In this document: positions 28,877 to 37,172 of the stretch, in pieces
How the letters are laid out: every line of letters starts with the position of its first letter
Position numbering within the stretch: the first letter of the stretch is position 1
Origin: Massilia aquatica
Lineage (GTDB): Bacteria > Pseudomonadota > Gammaproteobacteria > Burkholderiales > Burkholderiaceae_D
Assembly: GCF_011682045.1 (NCBI RefSeq)
Contig: NZ_VVIW01000004.1
Location: 248,001-312,000, forward strand
Length of the DNA: 64,000 nucleotides
Direction: 5' to 3'
Position numbers and translations under genes: made by a program
The notes under the pieces: generated by a model
Databases searched by the model: none
The model's input: only the letters and a program-made list of their open reading frames with translations
What the model was told of the DNA's origin: nothing

Positions 28877-29464
28877 CTACCTGGCGGGCCCGATATACGG
28901 TTTGAATGCTTCCTGCAGTTCGGGCGAGAGCTTGCGCAGGTCGATGCGCTGCTTCTTGATGTCGGCACGCAGTCGATCCGGGCCGCCGGCGGCACCTTCG
29001 AGCCGCTTGACCAGATCGGCGGCAAGCTGTTGCAGCACCTCATGCGGGATTTGTTTGGCATCGCGCACAGCGAAGGTTTCGCGTGCCGGGTCGCCATTGC
29101 ACTTGCCGCCCGCTACCTGATACACGCCGCCGCCTTCTTCCTGCAAATACCGGCGCTGGCCGCGTTGCGGATGACGGCGCTGGAAATACCCGCTGGTGAG
29201 GTAATACGTCGCCTCGGAAGACTTGGCTTCGCCAAAAGTCCACTGGCGCGCGGTCCAGTTCTCGTTGTCGGCCATCTGGGTGCACAGGGCCCGGATCTCT
29301 TCAGATACCGGATCGAGTTTCAGCTTCGCCACGGGCAAGCGCAGGCCCAGGATCGGGTCCTGCACGAATTTGGGCGGCTGGTTGCTCTCGGCGGCGCCCG
29401 CAACGGCGCTCAATGCCGCCAGGACGACGGCCGCGCACAGGCGCTTAATAACGGTAGACGACAT
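28877..29464 (-). CDS. Exported protein, candidate immunity protein
   Basis: A 195-residue protein with a clear signal peptide (VIKRLCAAVVLAALSAVAGAAES). I do not recognise the mature domain. It is charged, ends in an amphipathic region rich in Leu, Lys and Gln (LRADIKKQRIDLRKLSPELQ), and has two cysteines that could pair. Its start lies 20 bases inside the upstream amidase-like gene, so the two are translationally coupled. Periplasmic immunity proteins of type VI amidase effectors show this arrangement, so immunity is the working inference. Confidence 0.6.
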   Translation of the reverse strand: MSSTVIKRLCAAVVLAALSAVAGAAESNQPPKFVQDPILGLRLPVAKLKLDPVSEEIRALCTQMADNENWTARQWTFGEAKSSEATYYLTSGYFQRRHPQRGQRRYLQEEGGGVYQVAGGKCNGDPARETFAVRDAKQIPHEVLQQLAADLVKRLEGAAGGPDRLRADIKKQRIDLRKLSPELQEAFKPYIGPAR

Positions 29465-29828
29465 AAGCGGGCTTTTCTGCGCGGTATCCGGGACCTGCCC
29501 AGAAATCGGTTTGAACGAAATCGGAAATCCATTTGGTTCCGGTATATCCGGCCACATGCCCGTTGATATTACCGTTGGTATAAGGCTGCATGACCATCAC
29601 ATCGCCCTTGAGGAAATGGAAGCTGCCCGGGTCCTTGACCTCGATTTCGCGAAAACCGATTTGCAGCAGGACCGGACCGTAATTTTTTGCAGATGCGACA
29701 TTCGGCGTCACAAAGGCGCCGCCGGCTTGCAGCGCTTTGCGTACATGGGTGGCGCACTTACCCTGCCCGAAGCCCGGCAGCGCATTGTCCTTCAAATGTT
29801 TTACAAATTTTTCCAAATCGAGTGCCAT
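29445..29828 (-). CDS. BPSL0067-family amidase-like effector (NlpC/P60 fold)
   Basis: A 127-residue small papain-like protein. A probable catalytic triad is Cys25 (GQGKCATHVRKAL), His91 (NINGHVAGYTG) and Asp103 (WISDFVQ), the order found in NlpC/P60 and Tae-type peptidoglycan amidases. No signal peptide is present, as expected for a type VI secretion effector. The BPSL0067 family is named after a Burkholderia pseudomallei protein. No other T6SS genes are in the window. The next gene overlaps by 20 bases and encodes a periplasmic protein. Confidence 0.75.
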   Translation of the reverse strand: MALDLEKFVKHLKDNALPGFGQGKCATHVRKALQAGGAFVTPNVASAKNYGPVLLQIGFREIEVKDPGSFHFLKGDVMVMQPYTNGNINGHVAGYTGTKWISDFVQTDFWAGPGYRAEKPAYVVYRY

Positions 29829-29927
29829 AGTCAGCCCTTAAACGATGTTGTTGTTTGCCAGATTGTCAGGGGCCAGCCAGGTTTCCGCTCATTGCCGCCC
29901 CAGAATAATGAACTTGTGAACAATATC

Positions 29928-29958
29928 ATTATAACCAAACATTATTCAACTTATACAA
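29928..29958 (-). promoter_or_regulatory. Candidate promoter of the effector gene
   Basis: A perfect TATAAT (29928-29933 on the minus strand) has a TTGTAT-like -35 box 19 bases upstream, inside the AT-rich 247-base divergent spacer. The leader to the effector start would be about 93 bases. The spacing is longer than ideal. Confidence 0.45.
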
Positions 29959-30075
29959 TATGCATTGTTGGAGGACTCGCTGCACGTCGCAGACAGGTAT
30001 GCCAACTCGAATATTTGGCAATCAGAATGAAAAACCCCGGATAATGGCCAATTTCGCCGGCCCCACCTTTCCCTG

Positions 30076-31890
30076 ATGCGACACCTGCTGCGCCCCGCCC
30101 CGCTGTACCTGCTGCTGACCTACGCGGCGCTGTCCGCTATCCCCTTCTTTCCCATGCTGCTGGGCAAACGGCTCGACCGTCCATGGCAGGTGCTCGGCAT
30201 CGAAGCGGTGGCGTGGGTGGCGGTGTGGGCGCTGTTCAAGCGTCCCGCCTGGTTCCACTGGCTGCTGATTCCCGCCTTCCTGGCGCTGCCCACCGAGCTC
30301 TACCTGTTCAGTTTCTACGGCCAAAGCATTTCCACCCATCATCTGGGCATCATTGCCGAGACCAGTCCCAAGGAAGCGCTGGAGTTTCTCGGCAAAACGG
30401 TGTGGCTGATGCTGGCCGTCATGGCCGCCGTCATCGCCTGGTGGCTCACCTCCTTCCAGGCGGCCCGCCGCGCGCGCGAACTCGACTGGGACGACAGCTC
30501 GCGCTGGCTGACCCTGGGCCTGCTGGCCATCGGCGCCGGCCTGTGGGCCTACGGCCACGAATTCGGCGTTTCCCCGCGCACGCCCGCCGCCGCCAGGGCG
30601 TCCGCCAGCGCCAGCAAGGCCAGCGCTGGCATCGGCGCCGCCTGGACCGGCTGGAAGTCCGCCCCCCTGCCGCACTGGGCCGTGCTGCCGCTCGAATTCG
30701 GCGCCTTCGCGCAAACCTGGCCGTTCGGCATCACCGCGCGCGGGGTCGACTTCTATAAAGAACGCAAGCACCTGGCCGCACTGGTTGAGCGCAACAGCCA
30801 CTTTCGCTTCGGCGCGCGCCAGGCCACGCCCGACGCCGAGCCCGAGATCGTGGTGATGGTGATCGGCGAATCGTCGCGCTTCGACCGCTGGAGCCTGAAC
30901 GGTTACGCGCGCGAGACCAATCCCCTGCTGGGAAAAGAAAGCAACCTGGTGACCCTGCCCGACGTGATCACCTCGGTCTCGGCCACGCGCCTGTCGGTAC
31001 CGGTGATCATTTCGCGCAAACCGGCCACCCAGAGCCTCAAGGACGGTTTCGCCGAAAAATCCTTCCTGACCGCCTACAAGGAAGCCGGCTTCAAGACCTA
31101 CTGGCTGTCGAACCAGATCTCGTTCGGCGAATTCGACACGCCCGTGTCGGTATTCGCCAAAGAGGCCGACGTGATCCAGTTCCTCAACCTGGGCGGCTTT
31201 ACCAACAGCTCGAACTTCGACCAGATCCTGTTCGACCCGCTGCGCGGCGCCATTGCCGACCCGGCCCCGAAAAAACTGATCGTGCTGCACTCGCTGGGCA
31301 GCCACTGGAACTACAGCCAGCGCTATCCCAAGCAGTTCGACCGCTGGCAGCCATCGCTGTTCGGCATCGACAAGCCGGTCTACAGCGACCCGGCGCTCAA
31401 GACGCAGCTCAATAACAGCTACGACAGCACGATTCTGTATACCGACTGGTTCCTGGCCAGCGTGATCGGGCAGCTCAAGGCGTCGCAGCAGCGCAGCGCC
31501 ATGCTGTACGTGTCCGACCATGGCCAGGCGCTGTACGACAACAGCTGCAAGCTGGCCTTCCACGGCCACAATACCCAGTACGACTTCCACGTACCGGCGC
31601 TGCTCTGGTACTCCGACCAGTACCAGGCGCATTATCCGGGCAAGGTGGAACAGTTGCAGCGCCACCGGGGCGCGCGCCTGGCGACCGAGAACATGTTCCA
31701 CACCCTGCTCGACCTGGCCGACATCCGCTATCCCGGCGAGCGCCTGGCGTGGAGTTTCGTGAACCCCGGCTTCGAGCAGCACAAGCGCTACGTCGACAGC
31801 TACGGCTGGAGCGACTACGACAACGCCACCTTCAAGGGCGACTGCCGCGAAGTGATCGACAAGGGCACGCCGCTCAAGCGCGAAAAATGA
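30076..31890 (+). CDS. Phosphoethanolamine transferase (EptA/CptA-like)
   Basis: A 604-residue inner-membrane protein of the alkaline-phosphatase superfamily. Five N-terminal spans (to about residue 165) are followed by a periplasmic catalytic domain. The metal and nucleophile motifs are VIGESSRFDRWSLNGY, SATRLSVP (probable threonine nucleophile), YVSDHGQALYDN and the HGHNTQYDFHVP block with paired histidines. Such enzymes move phosphoethanolamine from phosphatidylethanolamine to lipid A, core LPS or glucans. The target cannot be told here. Polymyxin resistance is possible if it acts on lipid A. It is a single gene, convergent with the MutS-like gene. Confidence 0.85.
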   Translation: MRHLLRPAPLYLLLTYAALSAIPFFPMLLGKRLDRPWQVLGIEAVAWVAVWALFKRPAWFHWLLIPAFLALPTELYLFSFYGQSISTHHLGIIAETSPKEALEFLGKTVWLMLAVMAAVIAWWLTSFQAARRARELDWDDSSRWLTLGLLAIGAGLWAYGHEFGVSPRTPAAARASASASKASAGIGAAWTGWKSAPLPHWAVLPLEFGAFAQTWPFGITARGVDFYKERKHLAALVERNSHFRFGARQATPDAEPEIVVMVIGESSRFDRWSLNGYARETNPLLGKESNLVTLPDVITSVSATRLSVPVIISRKPATQSLKDGFAEKSFLTAYKEAGFKTYWLSNQISFGEFDTPVSVFAKEADVIQFLNLGGFTNSSNFDQILFDPLRGAIADPAPKKLIVLHSLGSHWNYSQRYPKQFDRWQPSLFGIDKPVYSDPALKTQLNNSYDSTILYTDWFLASVIGQLKASQQRSAMLYVSDHGQALYDNSCKLAFHGHNTQYDFHVPALLWYSDQYQAHYPGKVEQLQRHRGARLATENMFHTLLDLADIRYPGERLAWSFVNPGFEQHKRYVDSYGWSDYDNATFKGDCREVIDKGTPLKREK

Positions 31891-31985
31891 AAAAATTCAT
31901 CGGCATCGGCCTGCGGCTCGTGTCCTGAGTTGGAAATTCGTTAATTATAAATATGGCGAAATCGTGCTGAGCACCGGCCGGGCCG

Positions 31986-33605
31986 CTACCCTGACACGGG
32001 AGCGCCGGCCAGCACCCCGTCGCAATCGCCCGGATGCGCCAGGTAGCCATCGAGCCAGTCGAACACCCGGCCCGCGCGTTCTTCGATGGCGCTGCCGAAG
32101 CCGCGCTGCGCCAGCAGGGCGATGCCGTTGGTATGGGCCAGCACGCCCGCTTCCAGCACCAGGCGCCCGTCCGCGTCCAGCCGCACGCACAGGGGCGCGA
32201 GCCGCTGCGCCAGCAGGGACGCCAGCACCAGGTTGTGCGACGAGACCATCACCAGCCCCTTGGCGGCCAGCACATCGAGCACCGCGGCCGCCGCCGACAC
32301 CGATTCGAGGTGGTTGGTGCCCCTGAAAATCTCGTCAATGATGCAGATGCCCGGATGCGGCCCGTCGGCCGCCGCCAGCAGTTCCTGCGCGCGCCGCAGT
32401 TCGGCCATGTACAGGCTTTCGCCGCCGAACAGCGAATCCTCGCTCTGCATGCTGGTGTAGACCGGCAGGTCCGGCACGCTGGCCTTGTGCGCATAACAAA
32501 AGCCGAACGCCCGCGCCGCCACCAGGTTCACACCCACGGTGCGTAGCAAAGTACTCTTGCCAATGCCGTTCTGGCCCGAGATGAAGGCCCCGCCACCAGC
32601 CAGCCTGACCGACAGCGCCTGCGCCTGCGGCAGCAGCGGATGCACGGTCCCTTCCAGCGCCAGCGCGCCGTGCGCATGCCGTTCGGCCCAGCACAGGACC
32701 GGAGCCTCAAGCAGATGGCGCGCCAGCGCGATATCGGCTTCCAGCTCGCCCATCCGCGCAAAGCACGCGCGCAAAAAATCCAGATGGCCATGCACCAGGC
32801 GCACGCCCTTGTAGTAATGGTTCACGTTGTCGAGCATGAACCAGTCCAGGTAAGTGCGCGCGCCGGGCGTCAGCATCACCATGGGCGGACGCGACAGCTG
32901 GCGATTGAGCTTGCCCGCCGCCGCAGCCGCTTCGGCGAACGGCAGCAGCAGCGCATCGCCGCGCGCGCCCAGGATGCTGGAGGTCCGCAGCAGCATCTGC
33001 AGCGCGTTCATCGAGCGGTCCCATTCGTCCACCCGCTCGTAGTAGCGCATCTGGGTGCTCATTAACAGGTAGGCCACCACGCCGGTGGCCAGCCACGCGG
33101 CCGGCGTGACGATGACGGCGGCGATCGACGCCAGCAGCAGGATCGGCAGCGGCCAGGTCTTGCCTACCCACCAGGGCACGGGCGGCGCGGCGTCTTCGAA
33201 CAGCAAGGTGGCGATTTCCTGTTCCGCATGGCGCAGCGAGGTACAGTCGCGGTGCAGCGCGGCCAGGCGCGCCGGCTCGCGCATCAATGCGCGCACCCGC
33301 TCGCCCACGGCGGCGCAGGCGGCGTCACCGAGCCCTGCGCGCAGGCGCCGGTACAGCACCTGCTGGCCAAAGATGCTGACCTCCTTCGATAACTGCGCGC
33401 GGTAGGTATCGAGCAGCAGGTCCTTCCAGGTGGCGTCGTCGAGCGCGCCGCGCGCCGGGTCCGCGCAGAGCCGGTGTAGCTGCGCCACGTCGCTGGCGAC
33501 GAAACCATGGTCGACCGGCTCCCGGTCGGGAATCATCAGCAAAGCGCGCAAGTGGCTCGCCACCAGCACCCACAGGGCGGACAACTTCGAGACGAACGCG
33601 GACAT
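31986..33605 (-). CDS. Membrane-anchored MutS-like ATPase
   Basis: A 539-residue protein. The C-terminal third is a MutS domain V ATPase with Walker A ISGQNGIGKSTLLRT, an EDSLFGGESLYMAELRR segment, Walker B ICIIDEIFRGTN and VMVSSHNLVLA. There is no mismatch-recognition domain. One hydrophobic region (PLPILLLASIAAVIVTPAAWLATGVVAYLLM, about 190-220) probably forms a membrane hairpin. ATG 33605 was chosen; the frame is open upstream to 33782 without a good site. The role is unknown. The location at the membrane argues against classical mismatch repair. Confidence 0.75.
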   Translation of the reverse strand: MSAFVSKLSALWVLVASHLRALLMIPDREPVDHGFVASDVAQLHRLCADPARGALDDATWKDLLLDTYRAQLSKEVSIFGQQVLYRRLRAGLGDAACAAVGERVRALMREPARLAALHRDCTSLRHAEQEIATLLFEDAAPPVPWWVGKTWPLPILLLASIAAVIVTPAAWLATGVVAYLLMSTQMRYYERVDEWDRSMNALQMLLRTSSILGARGDALLLPFAEAAAAAGKLNRQLSRPPMVMLTPGARTYLDWFMLDNVNHYYKGVRLVHGHLDFLRACFARMGELEADIALARHLLEAPVLCWAERHAHGALALEGTVHPLLPQAQALSVRLAGGGAFISGQNGIGKSTLLRTVGVNLVAARAFGFCYAHKASVPDLPVYTSMQSEDSLFGGESLYMAELRRAQELLAAADGPHPGICIIDEIFRGTNHLESVSAAAAVLDVLAAKGLVMVSSHNLVLASLLAQRLAPLCVRLDADGRLVLEAGVLAHTNGIALLAQRGFGSAIEERAGRVFDWLDGYLAHPGDCDGVLAGAPVSG

Positions 33606-33687
33606 ACTGCCTTTCTGGCCTGCGGCGGCGCGGGTTGCGCTGCCTGCCTGCAAGATGTGGATAAATTGACAAAATGCAAGTCCGCAC

Positions 33688-33730
33688 TGTCCGGCGCCTG
33701 TCCATACGCATTGTCCGGACAGCGCGGACA
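33688..33730. promoter_or_regulatory. TGTCC/GGACA activator-site cluster (UAS1)
   Basis: TGTCC half-sites at 33688, 33699 and 33712 and GGACA half-sites at 33717 and 33726 lie close together; 33712-33721 is the perfect palindrome TGTCCGGACA. The cluster ends 47 bases before the -24 element of the sigma-54 promoter. A matching cluster occurs at 58948-59004. The position fits binding of an NtrC-type activator; the one encoded downstream (38437-39765) is the natural candidate. Confidence 0.65.
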
Positions 33731-33776
33731 GGCGTTCACCGGTATTAAACCTCTTATGAATCAAAGACTTAATCCA

Positions 33777-33792
33777 TGGCATGCTTCCTGCA
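33777..33792 (+). promoter_or_regulatory. Sigma-54 promoter of the ABC exporter/two-component operon
   Basis: TGGCATGCTTCCTGCA has GG (33778-33779) and GC (33790-33791) exactly ten bases apart. Transcription would begin near 33802, about 24 bases before the adaptor start. Confidence 0.7.
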
Positions 33793-33825
33793 TTGGTGTT
33801 GTCATTTACTGTTCAGACAAGATCC

Positions 33826-35094
33826 ATGATCCGAGATACCTCTTCCCAGGACGCCACCATCAGCGCGTCGCCGGCGCACAAGGCCAGGCGCCGCATCCTC
33901 GCCGCCGCACTGGTGCTGGGCGCGCTGGGCGGCGCGGCGCTGCTGCTGTCGGCCTGGCGCAGCAGCGAGCATGCGGTCAGCGCGGCGCGCCTGCGCGTGG
34001 CCGAGGTCACGCGCGGCACCCTGGTGCGCGACGCCTCGGTCAACGGCCGCGTGGTGGCCGCCGTCAGTCCCACCCTGTACGCCACGGCGCCGGCCACGGT
34101 CACGCTCAAGGTGGCCGCCGGCGACACTGTCAAGAAAGGCCAGGTCCTGGCCCTGCTCGAATCGCCCGATCTGTCGGACGCGCTCAAACGCGAGCAATCG
34201 AGCTACCAGCAGTTAGAGGCGGAAGTGGCGCGCCAGCGCATCCTGGCCAAAAAGCAGAAGCTGCTGGCCCAGCGCGAAGCCGACACCGCCGAAATCGACC
34301 GCCTGTCGGCCCAGCGCACCCTGGAGCGCTACGACAGCGTGGTCCAGGAAGGCATCATCGCCAAGATCGACTACCAGAAAGCCAAGGACGCGCTCAACTC
34401 GGCCGGCATCCGCGCGCGCCACGCCACGCAGGCGGCCGCGCTGGAAGGCGACGACGTCGGCCTGGCGCTGCAAACCAAGCTGGCCGAACTCGATCGCCAG
34501 CGCCTCTCGATGGCCAACGCCCAGCGCCGCGTTGATGAGCTGTCGGTGCGCGCGCCGGTCGATGGCTTCATCGGTACCTTGTCGGTGCAAAACCGCAGCG
34601 TGGTGGCGGCCAATGCGGCCCTCATGACCCTGGTCGACCTGTCGCGCCTCGAAGTCGAACTCGAAGTCCCGGAAACCTATGTCGACGACATGGGCCTGGG
34701 CATGAGCGCCGAGATCTCGCTCGGCAACGCCACCGCCACTGGCAAGCTGTCGGCCCTCTCGCCCGAAGTGGTCAAGAACCAGGTGCTGGCGCGGGTGCGC
34801 TTCGACGGCGCCCAGCCCAAGGGCCTGCGCCAGAGCCAGCGCGTCAGCGCGCGCCTGCTGATCGAAGAAAAGCGCGACGTCATCCTGCTGCCGCGCGGCC
34901 CCTTCGTCGAGAGCGAAGGCGGGCGCTTCGCCTACGTCGTGCAAGGCGGCGAGGCCGTGCGCACCCCGATCACCCTGGGCGCGACCAGCGTGTCGTCGGT
35001 CGAAATCGTCAGCGGCCTGAAACCGGGCGACAAGGTCGTCATCGCCGGCACCGACACCTTCGCCAACGCGGCCCGCGTCTCCATCACGAATTGA
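33826..35094 (+). CDS. Periplasmic adaptor (MacA/HlyD type)
   Basis: A 422-residue membrane-fusion protein. One N-terminal span (ILAAALVLGALGGAALLLSAW) is followed by a lipoyl domain (TVKKGQVLALLESPDL), a coiled coil (about 105-200), a second lipoyl half (APVDGFIGTLSVQNRSVV) and a beta-barrel. The start at 33826 was chosen because the frame's upstream part (from 33781) overlaps the sigma-54 promoter. With the ABC genes that follow it forms a MacAB-like tripartite exporter; the substrate is unknown. Confidence 0.85.
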   Translation: MIRDTSSQDATISASPAHKARRRILAAALVLGALGGAALLLSAWRSSEHAVSAARLRVAEVTRGTLVRDASVNGRVVAAVSPTLYATAPATVTLKVAAGDTVKKGQVLALLESPDLSDALKREQSSYQQLEAEVARQRILAKKQKLLAQREADTAEIDRLSAQRTLERYDSVVQEGIIAKIDYQKAKDALNSAGIRARHATQAAALEGDDVGLALQTKLAELDRQRLSMANAQRRVDELSVRAPVDGFIGTLSVQNRSVVAANAALMTLVDLSRLEVELEVPETYVDDMGLGMSAEISLGNATATGKLSALSPEVVKNQVLARVRFDGAQPKGLRQSQRVSARLLIEEKRDVILLPRGPFVESEGGRFAYVVQGGEAVRTPITLGATSVSSVEIVSGLKPGDKVVIAGTDTFANAARVSITN

Positions 35095-35115
35095 ACTTCA
35101 ACCAAAGGAAATCCC

Positions 35116-35832
35116 ATGCTGCGCATGACCAACCTGAGCAAGGTGTACCGCACCCACATGATCGAAACCCACGCCCTGCGCGGCTTCGGCATCCACGTCG
35201 CCAGGGGCGAATTCGTTACCGTCACCGGTCCTTCCGGCTCGGGCAAGACCAGCTTCCTGAACATCGCCGGCCTGCTCGAAGAATTCACCGATGGCGAGTA
35301 TGTGCTCGATGGCGTCAACGTCAAGGGCATGGACGACAACGCCCGCTCGCGCCTGCGCAATGAAAAACTGGGCTTCATTTTCCAGGGTTTCAACCTGATT
35401 CCCGACCTGTCCCTGTTCGACAATGTGGACGTGCCGCTGCGCTACCGGGGTTTTAACGCCGCCGAACGCAAGGAGCGCATCGAAGACGCGCTTTCCAAGG
35501 TCGGACTGGCATCGCGCATGAAGCATTATCCGGCCGAACTGTCGGGCGGCCAGCAGCAGCGCGTGGCGATCGCGCGCGCGCTGGCCGGCTCGCCCAAGCT
35601 GCTGCTGGCCGATGAACCGACCGGCAACCTCGATACGCAGATGGCGCGCGGGGTGATGGAACTGCTGGAAGAAATCAACGCCCAGGGAACCACCATCCTG
35701 ATGGTCACCCACGACCCCGAACTGGCGGTGCGCGCGCAGCGCAATGTGCACATCATCGACGGCCAGGTATCGGACCTGGTGCGCGCGCCGTCCACCCTGG
35801 CCGGCGCCAAAGCGTCCGGCCAGGCCGCATAA
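35116..35832 (+). CDS. ABC transporter ATPase (MacB/LolD type)
   Basis: A 238-residue ATPase. Walker A is GPSGSGKTS, the signature LSGGQQQRVAIARALAG, Walker B LLLADEPTGNLD, and the H-loop MVTHDPE. It is most similar to the LolD/MacB/FtsE group, which drives mechanotransmission rather than transport through the membrane domains. It lies 21 bases after the adaptor gene and nine before the first permease. Confidence 0.92.
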   Translation: MLRMTNLSKVYRTHMIETHALRGFGIHVARGEFVTVTGPSGSGKTSFLNIAGLLEEFTDGEYVLDGVNVKGMDDNARSRLRNEKLGFIFQGFNLIPDLSLFDNVDVPLRYRGFNAAERKERIEDALSKVGLASRMKHYPAELSGGQQQRVAIARALAGSPKLLLADEPTGNLDTQMARGVMELLEEINAQGTTILMVTHDPELAVRAQRNVHIIDGQVSDLVRAPSTLAGAKASGQAA

Positions 35833-35841
35833 GGAGCATCC

Positions 35842-37155
35842 ATGTTTTCGTACTATCTTCTGCTGGGCGTTCGCAGCCTGCGCCGCAATCCGGCCCTGAC
35901 CGCGCTGATGGTGCTCACGCTCGCCATCGGCGTGGCCGCCAGCGTCTCGACCCTGACCATCCTGCACGTCATGGCGGGCAATCCGATTCCGCAAAAAAGC
36001 GAGCGCCTGTTCGTGCCCAGGATCGACAATGGCCCGCTCGAAGGCTTCAATCCCGAGGACGAAGACCGCAGCGACCCGCAGGCCAGCTACACCGACGCCA
36101 CCAACTTCCTCAAGAGCGGCCAGGGCGAACGGCGCGCAGTGCTGTATGGCGTGTCGATGCCGCTCGAGACCGAGCGCCGCGACCTGGCGGTGATGTCGGT
36201 CAAGGGCATCGCCGTGACGCGCGACTTCTTCGCCATGATGGACGTGCCTTTCCTGCACGGCCAGGCCTGGACCGACGCCGACGAACGGGCCGCTGCCGAT
36301 GTGGTCATATTAAGCAACGCGCTGGCCGAGAAGCTGTTCGGCGCGGCCAACCCGGTCGGCAAGCGGATCCGCCTGAAAGACACGCAGTACCAGGTGGTGG
36401 GCGTGCTCAAACCCTGGCTGCCGGTACCCAAGTTCTATCGCCTGATCGGCAGCGGCGCCTTCGCCGACGAAGACGAGATCATGCTGCCCTTCGCCACCGC
36501 GATCCGGCACCGGACGGATCCGGAAGGCAGCGTCAGTTGCCTCGGCCGCGCCGAACCGGGATGGCAGGGCTTTCTCGATTCCGAATGCAACTGGATGCAA
36601 GTGTTCTTCGAGACCAAGAGCGCCGCCGGACGCGCCGAACTGCAGGATTACCTCGATAGCTACGCCGCCGAACAGCGCAAGCTGGGGCGCCTCAAGCGCA
36701 AGCAGCCGAACCGCCTGTACGACGTGATGCAGTGGCTCGAATACCGCAAGGTGGTGGCCAACGACAGCCGCCTGGCAGCCTGGCTGGCCTTCGGCTTCCT
36801 GCTGCTTTGCCTGGTCAACACCATCGGCCTGCTACTGGCCAAATTCTCGGTGCGCGCCTCCGAGGTCGGCATCCGCCGTGCGCTGGGCGCCTCGCGCAAG
36901 GAGATCTTTCGCCAGTTCCTGACCGAGACGGCCGTCATCGGCCTGGCCGGCGGCGTGCTCGGACTGGTGCTGGCCGGCGGCGCGCTGGCCCTGATCCGCA
37001 CGCAGTCGAAGGAACTCAACGCCATCGCCAACATGGACTGGCAGATGCTGGGCATGACCTTCCTGATGGCGCTCGGCGCCGCCATGCTGGCCGGCCTGCT
37101 GCCGACCTGGCGCGCGTGCCAGGTCACGCCCGCCATCCAACTTAAATCGCAGTGA
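35842..37155 (+). CDS. MacB-like ABC permease, first copy
   Basis: A 437-residue permease. One N-terminal span (ALTALMVLTLAIGVAASVSTL) precedes a large periplasmic domain (about 40-310) and three C-terminal spans with the FtsX core motif (VRASEVGIRRALGASRKEIFRQFLTE). This four-span FtsX/MacB topology fits the partner ATPase. A second permease follows, and the pair probably forms a heterodimer. Confidence 0.88.
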   Translation: MFSYYLLLGVRSLRRNPALTALMVLTLAIGVAASVSTLTILHVMAGNPIPQKSERLFVPRIDNGPLEGFNPEDEDRSDPQASYTDATNFLKSGQGERRAVLYGVSMPLETERRDLAVMSVKGIAVTRDFFAMMDVPFLHGQAWTDADERAAADVVILSNALAEKLFGAANPVGKRIRLKDTQYQVVGVLKPWLPVPKFYRLIGSGAFADEDEIMLPFATAIRHRTDPEGSVSCLGRAEPGWQGFLDSECNWMQVFFETKSAAGRAELQDYLDSYAAEQRKLGRLKRKQPNRLYDVMQWLEYRKVVANDSRLAAWLAFGFLLLCLVNTIGLLLAKFSVRASEVGIRRALGASRKEIFRQFLTETAVIGLAGGVLGLVLAGGALALIRTQSKELNAIANMDWQMLGMTFLMALGAAMLAGLLPTWRACQVTPAIQLKSQ

Positions 37156-37172
37156 TTTACGAAAGACCCGTC

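Noticed and set aside
29968-29983. GG-N10-GC match upstream of the phosphoethanolamine transferase
   Set aside because: Only the GG and GC positions fit; the -24 box reads TGGAGG and the -12 box is weak, so it is probably chance.
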